Source: CAYIYO01 sp964367715 (GTDB lineage Bacteria; Chlamydiota; Chlamydiia; Chlamydiales; Criblamydiaceae). From it: a DNA stretch of 5,511 bases. Location of the stretch: NCBI GenBank assembly GCA_964367715.1, contig CAYIYO010000073.1, forward strand, positions 1 to 5,511. Direction: 5' to 3'. The position numbers and the translations under genes were made by a program. The notes under the pieces are model-generated. The model was not told the DNA's origin and did no database searches. It saw nothing but the letters and a program-made list of their open reading frames with translations. How positions within the stretch are numbered: the stretch's first letter is position 1; every line of letters starts with the position of its first letter. Shown here piece by piece: positions 5,510-5,511 of this stretch.

Positions 5510-5511
5510 CG

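Larger units (their letters stand above)
5407..5511. other. Intergenic tail with no supported complete gene
   Basis: These 105 nt after the operon hold two inverted repeats, listed separately. An ATG at 5497 opens five codons (M-N-P-L-A) that run off the window edge. No ribosome site precedes it and it lies inside the second inverted repeat, so it could be the start of the next gene or chance. No tRNA fold was seen. Confidence 0.4.

Overview
The window most likely comes from a member of the Chlamydiae, and more probably from an amoeba-associated ('environmental', Parachlamydiales-like) lineage than from Chlamydiaceae. The basis is gene order. The run accD - dut - ptsN - ptsN(with an N-terminal helix-turn-helix) is, from memory, the order in Chlamydia trachomatis (CT293-CT290), where the second EIIA-Ntr also carries an HTH. 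Here the run is preceded by rpoN, which lies far from it in C. trachomatis, and by a LicD/fukutin-type gene that I do not associate with Chlamydiaceae. The DNA is moderately AT-rich. Gene order supports the phylum, but the genus cannot be fixed from the sequence by eye.

Layout. Positions 38-1138 (minus strand) hold a LicD-family phosphotransferase/nucleotidyltransferase domain behind a membrane-associated N-terminal extension. A 156-nt divergent intergenic region separates it from rpoN (1295-2788, plus), a full-length sigma-54 with a very good Shine-Dalgarno sequence. A hairpin that looks like an intrinsic terminator follows rpoN. A near-consensus housekeeping promoter (TTGTCA-17-TACAAT) comes next and drives four tightly spaced plus-strand genes: accD (2919-3767), dut (3786-4241), ptsN_1 (4247-4696) and an HTH-EIIA-Ntr fusion, ptsN_2 (4711-5406). 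Gaps inside this group are 18, 5 and 14 nt, so it reads as one operon. The last 105 nt hold two inverted repeats and no supported complete gene.

How the genes fit together. AccD is the carboxyltransferase beta subunit of acetyl-CoA carboxylase (first step of fatty acid synthesis). Dut keeps dUTP out of DNA and supplies dUMP. The two EIIA-Ntr proteins are the output end of a nitrogen-type PTS, which senses phosphoenolpyruvate/nitrogen status by histidine phosphorylation and regulates other proteins instead of importing sugar. The second one has its own DNA-binding domain and could pass that signal straight to a promoter. The closeness of rpoN and ptsN recalls the proteobacterial rpoN-ptsN locus. 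No EI, HPr or sigma-54 activator is inside the window.

Most of the window is conserved housekeeping and regulatory DNA. I found no clearly new system. The best leads are the HTH-EIIA-Ntr regulator beside sigma-54 and the membrane-anchored LicD protein.
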